45,431 nucleotides of DNA from Burkholderiales bacterium (GTDB lineage Bacteria > Pseudomonadota > Gammaproteobacteria > Burkholderiales > SG8-39): assembly GCA_020848075.1 (NCBI GenBank), contig JADLAV010000053.1, positions 1 through 45,431 on the forward strand, in the 5' to 3' direction. The notes beneath the pieces were generated by a model, which was not told the origin of the DNA, ran no database searches, and saw only the letters and a program-made list of their open reading frames with translations. Shown here in pieces: positions 1 through 9,224 of the stretch. Every line of letters begins with the position of its first letter. Position 1 is the stretch's first letter. Position numbers and translations under genes: made by a program.

Positions 1-1857
1 GATGGTCACCGCAGTCGTGTCGGCGAGCACGTTGTTGGCGCCGAGCGCAAGCGTGCCGGCGTTGATGTCGGTCGCGCCGGTGTACGTGTTCGCCCGCGAG
101 AGCGTTAGCGTGCCCGTGCCCTGCTTCACGAGCGAAGTCGCGGCCTGCAGGGTCGTCCCCGCGGCCTGCGTCACGTTGCCCGGCGCATTGACGGTCAGGG
201 TGCCGCCGTTGAGGCTCATGTTGTTCAGGGTGATGGTCCCCGCGCCGCCAAGCCCAGCGTTCAGATTCACGTCGAGCGTACTCGCGTTGGACGTGATGCC
301 GGCGTTCAAGGCGATGTTCTGCTGGGCATTGAGCGTCAGGGCGGCCCCGGTCCCGGCGCTCTTCGTGATTGCGAACGCGAGGGTGATGTTTCCGGGCTGC
401 GTGCCGCCCGGGGTCGTGTTGATGGTGACGCTGGTTCCGGCGTTGAGGGCGTTCTGGAGCGTCGTGACGTTTGCCACCGCGGTGTTGGCGGTGGTATTGA
501 AGATGTTCGGGCTGCCGCCGCTGTAGGTCCCGTTCGCGGTCGCCGCCCCGGAGATCGTCACGTTCGACGGATCGAGCAGCCACTCGCCCGCGCGTCCGAG
601 CGGCGCGGCCGCGTCGACCGCCCCGAGCGCTTGGAGGATGTCCTGGCTCGAGGTTTCGACGAAGCCGCCGTTCCCGCCTGCCGCACCGCCGCGCGCGCTG
701 ATCGTCCCGTAGAATCCGGTGTACTCGTCCGACCACACGATCACGCGCCCGCCGTCGCCGCGCTCGGTCGCGTCGGCTGCGATCCTCGCGTCGGGCGTGA
801 GCACGACGCGTGCGGCGTTCTGGATCTCGGGGTTCCGGCCCTGGTAGTCCCCGCCGACGAGCACCGTCCCGCCGCCCGTTGCGCCCGACGCATCGACGCT
901 TGCGCCGCCCACGAGCCCGACCTGCGTGCCGAGCAGCTTGACCTCGCCGCCCTTCTCCACCGCGCCCTTCGCCTCGATGCGCCCGTCCGCGAGCAGCGTG
1001 CCGCCCTCCGCCTGCACGTGCACCGCGCCGCCCTGCGCGCCGTTCGCGCTGACGACGCTCGTCGCCTCGAGCGTCACGTCGCGCGACGCCTTGAGCACGA
1101 CGTTGCCGGCCGCGTTGACGCCCGCGCTGTCCGCGCTCACCGTGCCGGCGTTGCGGATCGCCGCGCCGTAGATGCCCGCGAAGCCGGACTCGGCGATGAG
1201 CCGCCCGACGTTCACCGCCTCGCCGCCCGCCTGCAACTGCACGCGCAGGTGCGGGCTCGCGGCAGCAACGAGCTCCACGCTCTTGCCCGCCGCGAGGATG
1301 ATGTCGCCGTTCGGTGCGGTGATGACGCCGTGGTTCTCGATCGTCGGCGCGATGAGATAGACCGGGCCGCCCGAGCGGGCGTTGATCGTTCCGGCGTTCG
1401 TCACCTTGCCCGCGCTCCCCGGGTCGGTGAAACGGAACCGGCCCGCGAGGAAGTCCTCGTTCGAGAGGCTCAGACTCGAGGCCACGAAGCCGGCGGTGTC
1501 GATCCGCGCGCCCGCGCCGACGACCACGCCGTTCGGGTTGATGAGGAACACCCGGCCGTTCGACAGGAGCTGGCCGAGAATCGCGGAGGGGTCGCCGCCG
1601 GTCACGCGGTTCAGCACGGCACTCGCCGCGCCGCTCTGGATGAAGCGGGTCACCTCATCCGGTCGGATGGAGAACTGCTGCCAGTTGATGATCGTGCCCG
1701 GGGTGTTGGTCACGGTGAGCGCGTTGCCGCTCGCGGCGAAGCTCGCCGACCCGCTCGCGACGGCGGGCCCGGTAGGATTGGCGTGAACTGCGCCCGCAAA
1801 GCAGGCGGCCACGGCGAGGCCGATCAGGGGGCGACTGAATACGTTCTTCTTCGTCAT
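1..1857 (-). CDS. Filamentous haemagglutinin N-terminal domain protein (TpsA-type), 3' part outside window
   Basis: The first 619 codons of a large secreted protein are present; the reading frame is open to the left edge. It starts with a signal peptide (MTKKNVFSRP... cut after VHA, about residue 26). Next comes the two-partner-secretion (haemagg_act) domain, recognisable by the family hallmarks INWQQFSI, FLINPNGVVVG and SLSNEDFLAGRF. Gly/Ala/Val/Asn-rich beta-helix sequence follows. Near residues 590-610 there is an autotransporter-associated repeat (GTLTLSRANTYTGATDINAG). Family members are exported through the outer membrane by a TpsB partner and act in adhesion or contact-dependent functions. 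No TpsB gene is in the window. The ATG at 1857 was chosen because it gives a complete signal peptide. Confidence 0.9.
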   Translation of the reverse strand, partial: MTKKNVFSRPLIGLAVAACFAGAVHANPTGPAVASGSASFAASGNALTVTNTPGTIINWQQFSIRPDEVTRFIQSGAASAVLNRVTGGDPSAILGQLLSNGRVFLINPNGVVVGAGARIDTAGFVASSLSLSNEDFLAGRFRFTDPGSAGKVTNAGTINARSGGPVYLIAPTIENHGVITAPNGDIILAAGKSVELVAAASPHLRVQLQAGGEAVNVGRLIAESGFAGIYGAAIRNAGTVSADSAGVNAAGNVVLKASRDVTLEATSVVSANGAQGGAVHVQAEGGTLLADGRIEAKGAVEKGGEVKLLGTQVGLVGGASVDASGATGGGTVLVGGDYQGRNPEIQNAARVVLTPDARIAADATERGDGGRVIVWSDEYTGFYGTISARGGAAGGNGGFVETSSQDILQALGAVDAAAPLGRAGEWLLDPSNVTISGAATANGTYSGGSPNIFNTTANTAVANVTTLQNALNAGTSVTINTTPGGTQPGNITLAFAITKSAGTGAALTLNAQQNIALNAGITSNASTLDVNLNAGLGGAGTITLNNMSLNGGTLTVNAPGNVTQAAGTTLQAATSLVKQGTGTLTLSRANTYTGATDINAGTLALGANNVLADTTAVTI

Positions 1858-2126
1858 GGTGTCTTCTGGCGCGCGGCACGGTTGTTGCTGTTCGATGAAT
1901 GGGACATGCAAATGGCGTGCCACGATCTTGCGGCCGCGGAACTTTATCACGGCAATCTGCCGGAACCGACGAAATCCTGCCGAACGGTTTGCGGGAAATC
2001 CGCCGAACGGCGCCCTGGGGGAGCGCCGGCTCGCCCGGCTTTCGCAACTGGCTTAGAAGAAGCGCGTGGCAAGCGCGCGCAGCAGTGCGAGACGCGATGC
2101 GATCCTCGAGCCTAAGGCGGCCGAAC

Positions 2127-2143
2127 CCGGGGCCTGTCCCCGG
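2127..2143 (-). terminator. Hairpin directly after livF stop
   Basis: A perfect 6-bp GC stem (CCGGGG / CCCCGG) with a 5-base loop lies immediately downstream of the livF stop codon. It could end the liv transcript. There is no T-run, so a plain intrinsic terminator is not certain. Confidence 0.35.
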
Positions 2144-2887
2144 TCAGAAGTTGACGCCGAGCCAGGCTCTCACCTGCTCGTGCAGGTTGCCTGCGAAATC
2201 GGAGCGCCGTCCCTGCGCGGTCACTTCGCCGAGCGAGAGCACGTAGATGTACTCCGCCATGTTCACGACGCGACGCACGTTGTGATCGACGAGCAGGATG
2301 CCCATGCCGCCGGCGGAGAAGAGACGGATCCACTGATAGACCTCGCCCGCGATCTTCGGCGCGAGCCCGATCGAAGGTTCGTCGATGAGGCAAAGCCGCG
2401 GGCGCACGACATGCGCCTTCGCGAACTCGAGCATCTTCTGCTGCCCGCCGGACAGATCGCCGGCGGGCGACTTCAGCTTCGCGCCGAGCGCGGGAAACTC
2501 TTCGAGCGCTTCGTCGAGCCGCCGTGCGGCTTCCGCGCGCGGGAGACCGGGGCGTGCGTGCACCAGCGCTTCGAGCGGGAGCCTGAGGTTGTGCTCCACG
2601 CTCAAGTACGGAAACAGGCTCGACTCCTGGGGGATGCACGAGATGCCGCGGCGGATCAGCGCGTGCGGCTCGATGCCGGTGATGTCCGCGCCGTCGAAGC
2701 GGATCGCTCCCGTCTTGGGGCGGAGAAACCCGCAGATCGTCTTCATGAGGGTCGACTTGCCGGCGCCGTTCAATCCGATGAGCCCGGTGATCTTCCCGGC
2801 CGGCACCGTGAGCGAGAGGTTGCGCAGGACATCGATGTCCGCGGCGTAGCCCGCCGTCACGCGTTCCAGGCAGAGAAGATCGCTCAT
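2144..2887 (-). CDS. livF: ABC transporter ATP-binding protein LivF
   Basis: This is one of two ATPase subunits of a branched-chain-amino-acid-type (HAAT family) importer. It has 247 residues, normal for LivF. Walker A is GLNGAGKSTLM near residue 38, the signature is LSGGQQKMLEFA, and Walker B is RLCLIDEPSIGL followed by the switch His in LLVDHNVRR. It lies at the end of livKHMGF and overlaps livG by 4 bases, so translation is probably coupled. The transported substrate cannot be told from the ATPases; Liv-type systems also carry amides, urea or aromatic acids. Confidence 0.93.
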   Translation of the reverse strand: MSDLLCLERVTAGYAADIDVLRNLSLTVPAGKITGLIGLNGAGKSTLMKTICGFLRPKTGAIRFDGADITGIEPHALIRRGISCIPQESSLFPYLSVEHNLRLPLEALVHARPGLPRAEAARRLDEALEEFPALGAKLKSPAGDLSGGQQKMLEFAKAHVVRPRLCLIDEPSIGLAPKIAGEVYQWIRLFSAGGMGILLVDHNVRRVVNMAEYIYVLSLGEVTAQGRRSDFAGNLHEQVRAWLGVNF

Positions 2888-3603
2888 GCCGCCTCGCCCC
2901 CGAGATAGGCTTCGATCACCTGGTGGTTCGCGAGCACTTCGCGCGTCTCGCCAGCCGCGAGGACGACACCGGCATTCATGCAGATCGCGCTCCGGCAGAG
3001 CTCGACGATGACCGGCATGTCGTGGCTCACGACGAGGACGGTCTGGCCCGCGGCGTGACGGCGGCGGATGAACTCCGCCATGATCTCCTTCATGGTCGGA
3101 TGGACGGCAGCGAAGGGCTCGTCGAGCAGCGCGATCTTCGGCGGCACCATGAAGCAGCAGCCGAACTCGAGGAGCTTCTGCTGTCCGCCCGAGAGGTTTC
3201 CCGCGTCGAGGGTCGCCACGTGCTCGAGCCTGAGCTCCTCCACGAGCTCGCGCGCTCTCGCCTGCGCCGCGCCGAATTCGAGCCCGAGCGCGCAGCCCGC
3301 AGTGACGAGGTTGTCGAGCGCGCTCATGCGGCGGAAGACGCGCGTCAGCTGGAACATGCGCAGAATGCCGCTGTGCGCGGCGCGCACGGGCGTCATCCCG
3401 TGCATCGGCTTTCCGTCGAGCAGGATCTCGCCGGCATCGGGCACGAGATGCCCCGAGAGGATGTTGAGGAGCGTCGTCTTCCCCGATCCGTTCGGGCCGA
3501 TCAGGCCGACGAGCTCGCCGTAGTCGATCGCGAAGGTGACGCCGTCCAGGGCCTTGCGGCCGCCGAAGGATTTCGCGATGCCGCGTGCCGCGAGCGCGTT
3601 CAT
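2884..3603 (-). CDS. livG: ABC transporter ATP-binding protein LivG
   Basis: This is the second ATPase of the Liv-type importer, 239 residues from ATG 3603 (MNALAARGIAKSFGG). That start overlaps the livM stop by 4 bases and was preferred over an upstream in-frame ATG at 3642, which lies inside livM and would add a non-conserved Ala/Arg-rich lead. Walker A is GPNGSGKTTLLN, the signature LSGGQQKLLEFG, and Walker B IALLDEPFAAVHP. LivG pairs with LivF on the inner face of the membrane to power LivHM. Confidence 0.93.
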   Translation of the reverse strand: MNALAARGIAKSFGGRKALDGVTFAIDYGELVGLIGPNGSGKTTLLNILSGHLVPDAGEILLDGKPMHGMTPVRAAHSGILRMFQLTRVFRRMSALDNLVTAGCALGLEFGAAQARARELVEELRLEHVATLDAGNLSGGQQKLLEFGCCFMVPPKIALLDEPFAAVHPTMKEIMAEFIRRRHAAGQTVLVVSHDMPVIVELCRSAICMNAGVVLAAGETREVLANHQVIEAYLGGEAA

Positions 3604-4538
3604 GGCGCGGGCCGCTCGAGCAGGCGCCGCGCGAGACCCCACAGCCCCTCGCGGAAGAAGCGCGCGATGAGGATCACGAGGAGCGCGAACACGATCAGCT
3701 GGACGCCGCCGGCCTCGCGCAGCGCTTCGGAGGCGAGATAGACGAGAAAGGCGCCGAACACCGGGCCGACGAGGCTCGCGATGCCGCCGATGAAGACCAT
3801 GCAGATGACGAGGCCGGTCTGCAGGATGAGGCCGAGCTCGGGGCTCACGAGGCTGCTGAAATGCGCGTAGAGGACGCCCGCGAGCCCCGCGAGCGCCGTG
3901 CTCAGCGTGAAGGCGGCCGTCTTCCAGAAGGCGGTGTTGATCCCGCGGCTGGCCGCGCCGATTTCATCGTCGCGGATCGCCATGAGGTAGAGACCGGCGC
4001 GCGACCTGAGCAGCGCGTAGAGCGCGAGCTGCATGAGCACGACGGTCGCGACGAACACGTAGTACCACACGAGGCGGTTGTTGGTGAGCGCCGGGACGCT
4101 CAAGCCGAGGTCGCCGCGCGTGAAATCGTACGAGTTGCCGATCACGATGCGCATGATCTCGGCGAAGGAGAGCGTGGTGAGCGCAAGATACGGTCCGCGT
4201 AGTCGCATCACGATGCGCCCGAGCGTCATGCCGATGAGTGCGGCCGCGAGAATGCCCGCCGGGATGCTCGCCCATGCCGGGACCTGCCAGTGATAGGCGA
4301 GCAGCCCCGTGCCGTAGGCGCCGAGCATGGCGAAGGTCGCCGGCGCGAGCGAGAACTGGCCGGCGTAGCCCGCGAGGAGATTCCACCCGCCGGCGAGGAA
4401 GACGAAGTACATGGAGACGATCAGCACGCCGAGCCAGTAGTCGTTCGTCACGGCGAGCGGCACGGCCGCGACCGCCGCCATGAGGGCGAGCGAGGCGACG
4501 AGCTCGTCGCGCAGACGCTGCTGGGAGGAGCGCGTCAC
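3600..4538 (-). CDS. livM: Branched-chain amino acid ABC transporter permease LivM
   Basis: Inner-membrane permease of 312 residues with about nine to ten hydrophobic segments and the family segment LLAGYAGQFSLAPATFAMLG near residues 60-80. The GTG at 4538 overlaps the livH stop as GTGA and sits at the usual distance before the first membrane segment (LALMAAVAAVPLAV). A longer in-frame opening up to 5150 runs through livH and is a shadow. It pairs with LivH to form the translocation channel. Confidence 0.92.
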   Translation of the reverse strand: MTRSSQQRLRDELVASLALMAAVAAVPLAVTNDYWLGVLIVSMYFVFLAGGWNLLAGYAGQFSLAPATFAMLGAYGTGLLAYHWQVPAWASIPAGILAAALIGMTLGRIVMRLRGPYLALTTLSFAEIMRIVIGNSYDFTRGDLGLSVPALTNNRLVWYYVFVATVVLMQLALYALLRSRAGLYLMAIRDDEIGAASRGINTAFWKTAAFTLSTALAGLAGVLYAHFSSLVSPELGLILQTGLVICMVFIGGIASLVGPVFGAFLVYLASEALREAGGVQLIVFALLVILIARFFREGLWGLARRLLERPAP

Positions 4539-5425
4539 ACCTCGCGTCCTTTCTCGCCGAAGAGGCCCTGGGGGCGCAAGAGCAGCACGAGGATCAGGAT
4601 CGCCAGGCCGAAGGCGTCGCGGTAGTCGTAGGAGATGTACACGGCGCCGAAGCTCTCCAGCACGCCGAGGAGGAGGCTTGCGACGATGCTGCCCGGGATC
4701 GAGCCCATGCCGCCCAGCACGACGATCACGTACGACTTGATCGCGGGGAAGCTGCCGACGTCGGGCGTCGTGTTGATGATGGGCGCGAGCAGCGCCCCGG
4801 ACAGCGCAGCGAGCGCACCGGAGAGCGTGAAGATGATGCTGCTCGTCTTCGTCGCGTCGATGCCCGCGAGCGACGCGCCGAGGCGGTTCTGCGCGACGGC
4901 CCGGATCTGGCGTCCCCACAGCGAATAGCGGATGAACAACGCGGTCGCGATGATCATCGCGAATGCGACGATCGTGGCGATCAGCTTGTGGCCGGTCAGC
5001 ATGACCGGCCCTAGCGCGATGCGCGGGATGTCGACGAGCCCCGGGCCGCGCACCGCGTACGGGCCGATCACCTTGTCCACGAGATTGATGAGCAGCAGCG
5101 AGAGCGCGAAGGTCACGACGACCGCATATTCGTCCTTCATGAGGCCCCACGACGCGTAGCCCGCGTAGAGCGGGCGCATGAGCGTGCGCTCGGTGAGCCA
5201 GCCCACGATCCCGCCGACCGCGAAAGCGACCGGCAGCCCGAGCCAGACCGAGAGACCGAGCTTCAGCGCGGCGAGCGTGTACGCGTACGCGCCGATCATG
5301 TAGAACTCGCCGTGCGCGAAATTGACGATCCGCAGCAACCCGAAGATGAGGGTGAGGCCGATCGCCATCAGCGCGTAGAACGAGCCCATGATGAGCCCGT
5401 TCACGAAAAGGTCGATGTTGAGCAC
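4535..5425 (-). CDS. livH: Branched-chain amino acid ABC transporter permease LivH
   Basis: Inner-membrane permease of 296 residues. The family opening NGLIMGSFYALMAIGLTLIF and the following IVNFAHGEFYMIGAY are plain. I chose GTG 5425 (VLNIDLFVNG), because an in-frame ATG at 5473 would put the intergenic terminator hairpin inside the coding region and adds 16 non-conserved residues. Downstream it overlaps livM by 4 bases. Together with LivM it forms the membrane pore of the importer. Confidence 0.9.
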   Translation of the reverse strand: MLNIDLFVNGLIMGSFYALMAIGLTLIFGLLRIVNFAHGEFYMIGAYAYTLAALKLGLSVWLGLPVAFAVGGIVGWLTERTLMRPLYAGYASWGLMKDEYAVVVTFALSLLLINLVDKVIGPYAVRGPGLVDIPRIALGPVMLTGHKLIATIVAFAMIIATALFIRYSLWGRQIRAVAQNRLGASLAGIDATKTSSIIFTLSGALAALSGALLAPIINTTPDVGSFPAIKSYVIVVLGGMGSIPGSIVASLLLGVLESFGAVYISYDYRDAFGLAILILVLLLRPQGLFGEKGREV

Positions 5426-5438
5426 GCGTTGCCCAGGC

Positions 5439-5469
5439 AAAAAAAGCCCTCCCCGCGAGGCGGGGAGGG
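5439..5469 (-). terminator. Strong intrinsic terminator/attenuator between livK and livH
   Basis: Read on the minus strand this is a perfect 10-bp stem (CCCTCCCCGC / GCGGGGAGGG) with a 3-base loop, followed one base later by seven T. It lies downstream of livK and just upstream of livH. It probably lets much of the livK transcript stop here, giving more binding protein than permease, a common arrangement in binding-protein ABC operons. Confidence 0.85.
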
Positions 5470-5602
5470 TCACGAGCCGCTACCGAGCTTTCGGCAGTCC
5501 CTCGACGCTCGACCCCCTCGTCCCCGCCCCTCCTCCCGCGGGGAGAAGGGAGGCTTGCGCGCGGAATCCGCCGTCAGCCGTTCCGCGCACCGCCGACGAG
5601 AG

Positions 5603-6817
5603 CTACTTCGCCGGCTTCTTGAGCTGCTTCACGTCGAGCGGCACGCCCGGGCCCTCGATCAGCGTCGTCTGCCCGATGGGCTGCCCCACTGCCGTGATCT
5701 GATACGTGACCGTCGGCACGTCCATCATCTGGTGGAAGGTGTTGCCGGGCTTGCTCGAGATCGTGAAGGTGCCGCGCGTGCCGGTGAACTTCATGCTCTC
5801 CATCGCCTTCACCATCGCGGCGGGATCGGTGCTCTTCGCCTGCTTGATCGCATCGACGATGAAGAGGAGCGAGTCGGCAGCCTGGAAGATGAGGCGGTTC
5901 GGCTCGTTCTTGGTGCGCTGCTTGTAGGCCTGCGCCACCTCGCTCGCAAGCGGCGGCTGCTTCATCCCGGGGTGGTAGAGCGCGAAGTTGAGCATGTCGA
6001 CGGCGGCTTCCTTCACGTTCTGCCAGAAGTCGGGGTAGTCGGCCACGCCCGAGGTGTCGTAGAGCCAGGTCTTCGCGCTCGGCGCGACACCCTGCTCGTA
6101 GAGCTGGTTCATCACGGTGTAGGCCGGAGGCGGCAGCATGACCATGAGCACGGCGTCCGGAGGATCCGCGCGGAGCGGCAGGATCGCCGGCGTGAAGTCC
6201 TTGCCGGCGCGATCGAGCGTTTCGTACCGGTAGGTGACGCCCGGCATCTTCTTCAACGCTTCGCCGATCGCCTTCGCCTGGCCGATGCCGTAGTCCGTGT
6301 TCTCGGCGAAGGCGACGATGCGCTTCGCCCCGAGCTTGCCGAGCGTCTCGGCGACCGATTCGGCGACGCGCGAGCTGTAGATCGGTGCGCTGAAGACGTT
6401 CGCGTAGCCCTTCGCCCGCACGGCGTCGGCCCAGCAGTTCGTGTTGACGTACGGAGTGTTGTAGCGCGCCGCCACTTCGATCGCGGCGAGGCAGACCGAG
6501 CTCTGGTGCCCGCCCGTGATCGCGACGACCTTGTCGCGCGTGATGAGCTTCTCCGCCGCCGCGCGTCCTTTTTCGGGGATGCCCTGGTCGTCCTCGTACA
6601 CGAGCTCGATCGGCCGCCCCAGCACGCCGCCCGCCTTGTTCACCATGTCCTTCACGATCTCGACCCCGTCTTTCACCTGGGTGCCCTGCACCACCGATCC
6701 GGGGGGAGACTGAGTGATGCTGATGCCGATCTTGATCGGTTCCGCAGCGAAAACGGCGCTCATGGCGAGCGCTGCGCCGCATGCCACAAGGATTCTTGAT
6801 TTCGCGGTCGTGCCCAT
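5603..6817 (-). CDS. ABC transporter substrate-binding protein, LivK family
   Basis: This is a periplasmic binding protein of the Peripla_BP_6 (type I fold) family, 404 residues. A signal peptide ends near residue 24 (ALAMSAVFA then AEPIKIGIS). A clear Shine-Dalgarno (AAAGGAG) stands about 6 bases before the ATG. Family segments include the loop GRPIELVYEDDQGIPEKGR and DYGIGQAKAIGEALKK. It is the first gene of the liv operon and would decide the substrate, which I cannot name from sequence. A 130-base gap with a strong terminator separates it from livH. Confidence 0.9.
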   Translation of the reverse strand: MGTTAKSRILVACGAALAMSAVFAAEPIKIGISITQSPPGSVVQGTQVKDGVEIVKDMVNKAGGVLGRPIELVYEDDQGIPEKGRAAAEKLITRDKVVAITGGHQSSVCLAAIEVAARYNTPYVNTNCWADAVRAKGYANVFSAPIYSSRVAESVAETLGKLGAKRIVAFAENTDYGIGQAKAIGEALKKMPGVTYRYETLDRAGKDFTPAILPLRADPPDAVLMVMLPPPAYTVMNQLYEQGVAPSAKTWLYDTSGVADYPDFWQNVKEAAVDMLNFALYHPGMKQPPLASEVAQAYKQRTKNEPNRLIFQAADSLLFIVDAIKQAKSTDPAAMVKAMESMKFTGTRGTFTISSKPGNTFHQMMDVPTVTYQITAVGQPIGQTTLIEGPGVPLDVKQLKKPAK

Positions 6818-6867
6818 GACGACTCCTTTCTGTTGTACGCCTCGTGGAAAGGCCGGCCTATAGTAGC

Positions 6868-6887
6868 AAAACGCCCGCGCGCGGGCG
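6868..6887 (-). terminator. Probable intrinsic terminator after the L,D-transpeptidase gene
   Basis: On the minus strand a GC-only palindrome (CGCCCGCG / CGCGGGCG) is followed directly by TTTT. It lies about 30 bases downstream of the stop of the L,D-transpeptidase gene and upstream of livK, so it would separate the two transcripts. Confidence 0.6.
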
Positions 6888-6919
6888 CGGCCGGCGCCGG
6901 GGAGGAGCGCCGCGCGCCC

Positions 6920-8024
<1,105 letters not shown>

Positions 8025-8429
8025 CTACCCGAGGTACGCGACGCAGTCGATCTCGACGTTCACGCCGGCGCGGTGGGGCGTGCCGCCGACGCAGGTGCGC
8101 GTCACTTTCTCGCCGGCCATGAACTCGCGGAAGGTCTCGTTGAAAGCGGCGAAGTCCGCGGTGTTCCGCAGGCACACGCGCATGTTGACCACGTTCGCGA
8201 GCGTCGCGCCGCCGGCGCTCAGGATCGCCACGAGGTTCTTCAGCGTCTGTCGCGTCTGTTCGCGGATGTCCGGGGAGACGACCTCCTTCGTCTGCGGGTC
8301 GAGCGGCCCCTGCCCGGACACGTAGAGGAAATCCCCCGCGCGGATCGCCTGCGCGAGCGGCGAGGGCGCGCTCTTGTCGGTGAAGCCGGTGACCGGCGCG
8401 GCCGCGGACTGTACGAGGATCTTCGGCAT
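8025..8429 (-). CDS. RidA family protein, candidate 2-aminomuconate deaminase
   Basis: A RidA/YjgF-fold protein of 134 residues starting MPKILVQSAAAP at ATG 8429. Core family sequence is seen in FLYVSGQGPLDP, TLKNLVAILSAGGA and VNVEIDCVAYLG. The general role is hydrolysis of reactive enamines/imines. It follows the 3-hydroxyanthranilate dioxygenase gene by 8 bases. In the aminophenol/nitrobenzoate/kynurenine routes the 2-aminomuconate deaminases (AmnD/NbaF) belong to this family, so that is the likeliest specific role. The central Arg expected in imine hydrolases seems present in NMRVCLRN. The specific function is inferred from context only. Confidence 0.85.
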   Translation of the reverse strand: MPKILVQSAAAPVTGFTDKSAPSPLAQAIRAGDFLYVSGQGPLDPQTKEVVSPDIREQTRQTLKNLVAILSAGGATLANVVNMRVCLRNTADFAAFNETFREFMAGEKVTRTCVGGTPHRAGVNVEIDCVAYLG

Positions 8430-8437
8430 CGCTGCTC

Positions 8438-8956
8438 CTAGACGGTGTCGGGCGCCGGCATCACGTGGCCGCACTTCCCGCAGGTGCGGAAAGCCTCGCT
8501 CTCGAAGAAGTTCCGGTAGGCGAGCGACACCGGGTCCGCCTTGTAGTCGTGCACCACGAAGGTCTCCTCGTGCAGGAAGTTGTCGCACTTGGGACAGTAC
8601 CAGTGGAAGCGGTCGATCTCGCCCGGGCGCCGCTTGCGCTCGACGATGAGCGCGTAAGCGTCCGGCGGGAAGCGCGGGGAGTGGGGCACGCCCGCGGGCG
8701 TGTAGATCACCGAGCCCTGGCGGAGCACGGCGACCTCCTCCTTCCCCTCGGGGGTGCGGTAGTGAAGGCGCATCTCGCCCTTGATCTGGTACATCAACTC
8801 GTCGCTCGGGTTGATGTGGAACTCGCTGCGGTATTCCCGCCCGCGGGCGACGAAGGCGAGCGACTCGGGCTCCTGCCACAGCACGCTGACGCGCTTGCCC
8901 GCCGCGCCGAGCGTGCGCGCCGTCTCGAACAGGTCGACGATCGGCATCTGGACCAT
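8438..8956 (-). CDS. nbaC: 3-hydroxyanthranilate 3,4-dioxygenase
   Basis: Non-haem Fe(II) cupin enzyme that opens the ring of 3-hydroxyanthranilate to 2-amino-3-carboxymuconate semialdehyde. It has 172 residues, the length of the bacterial enzymes. Iron ligands are in place: His47 and Glu53 (EFHINPSDELMYQIKGEM) and His91 (YTPAGVPHSPRFP). The bacterial-type rubredoxin-like pair is also present: Cys120/Cys123 (CPKC) and Cys158/Cys161 (CGKC). It is in tandem with the RidA gene. No decarboxylase, semialdehyde dehydrogenase or kynureninase lies in the window, so the rest of the route must be elsewhere. Confidence 0.94.
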   Translation of the reverse strand: MVQMPIVDLFETARTLGAAGKRVSVLWQEPESLAFVARGREYRSEFHINPSDELMYQIKGEMRLHYRTPEGKEEVAVLRQGSVIYTPAGVPHSPRFPPDAYALIVERKRRPGEIDRFHWYCPKCDNFLHEETFVVHDYKADPVSLAYRNFFESEAFRTCGKCGHVMPAPDTV

Positions 8957-9095
8957 CTGTACCGCTCCTCTCGGAAGATTGTTGGACGGCCGGCGCCGAT
9001 CCCTTCGAGCGTCCCGGCGCGCCCCGGCACGGGCTGCACGGCCGGCCGGTGCGCTCGCGGAGCTGGCTTACGCTGTCAGCGACTGTAGCATCCGC

Positions 9096-9118
9096 CCGCT
9101 CGGGCATCAACCGAGCGG
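9096..9118. other. Hairpin in the gap between dioxygenase and DUF4010 genes
   Basis: A perfect 8-bp inverted repeat (CCGCTCGG / CCGAGCGG) with a 7-base loop. There is no T-run. It could end the DUF4010 transcript or act upstream of the dioxygenase gene. Confidence 0.3.
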
Positions 9119-9145
9119 TCCACCTCGGAGATTTCGCTGCGACGA

Positions 9146-9181
9146 TTTCTCGCGCGCGCCAGAGTTTCTCGCGCGCGCCAG
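9146..9181. repeat. Two tandem 17-base repeats
   Basis: The sequence TTTCTCGCGCGCGCCAG occurs twice, 19 bases apart, in the 268-base gap upstream of the dioxygenase gene. Role unknown. Confidence 0.6.
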
Positions 9182-9224
9182 CGCGACGTCTCTGCGCGCA
9201 TGCGTTGGCCGGCGCCGGCGGAGC

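Noticed and set aside
631-2115. Long open frame on the plus strand (494 codons)
   Set aside because: It is the antisense shadow of the haemagglutinin gene: Arg/Ala/His-rich without domain sense, while the minus frame gives a signal peptide and TPS domain.
5312-6799. Plus-strand open frame opposite livK
   Set aside because: No recognisable sequence; the minus strand has a complete binding protein with signal peptide and Shine-Dalgarno.
9146-9181. CRISPR-like array
   Set aside because: Only two 17-base copies with a 2-base gap; no spacers of array length.
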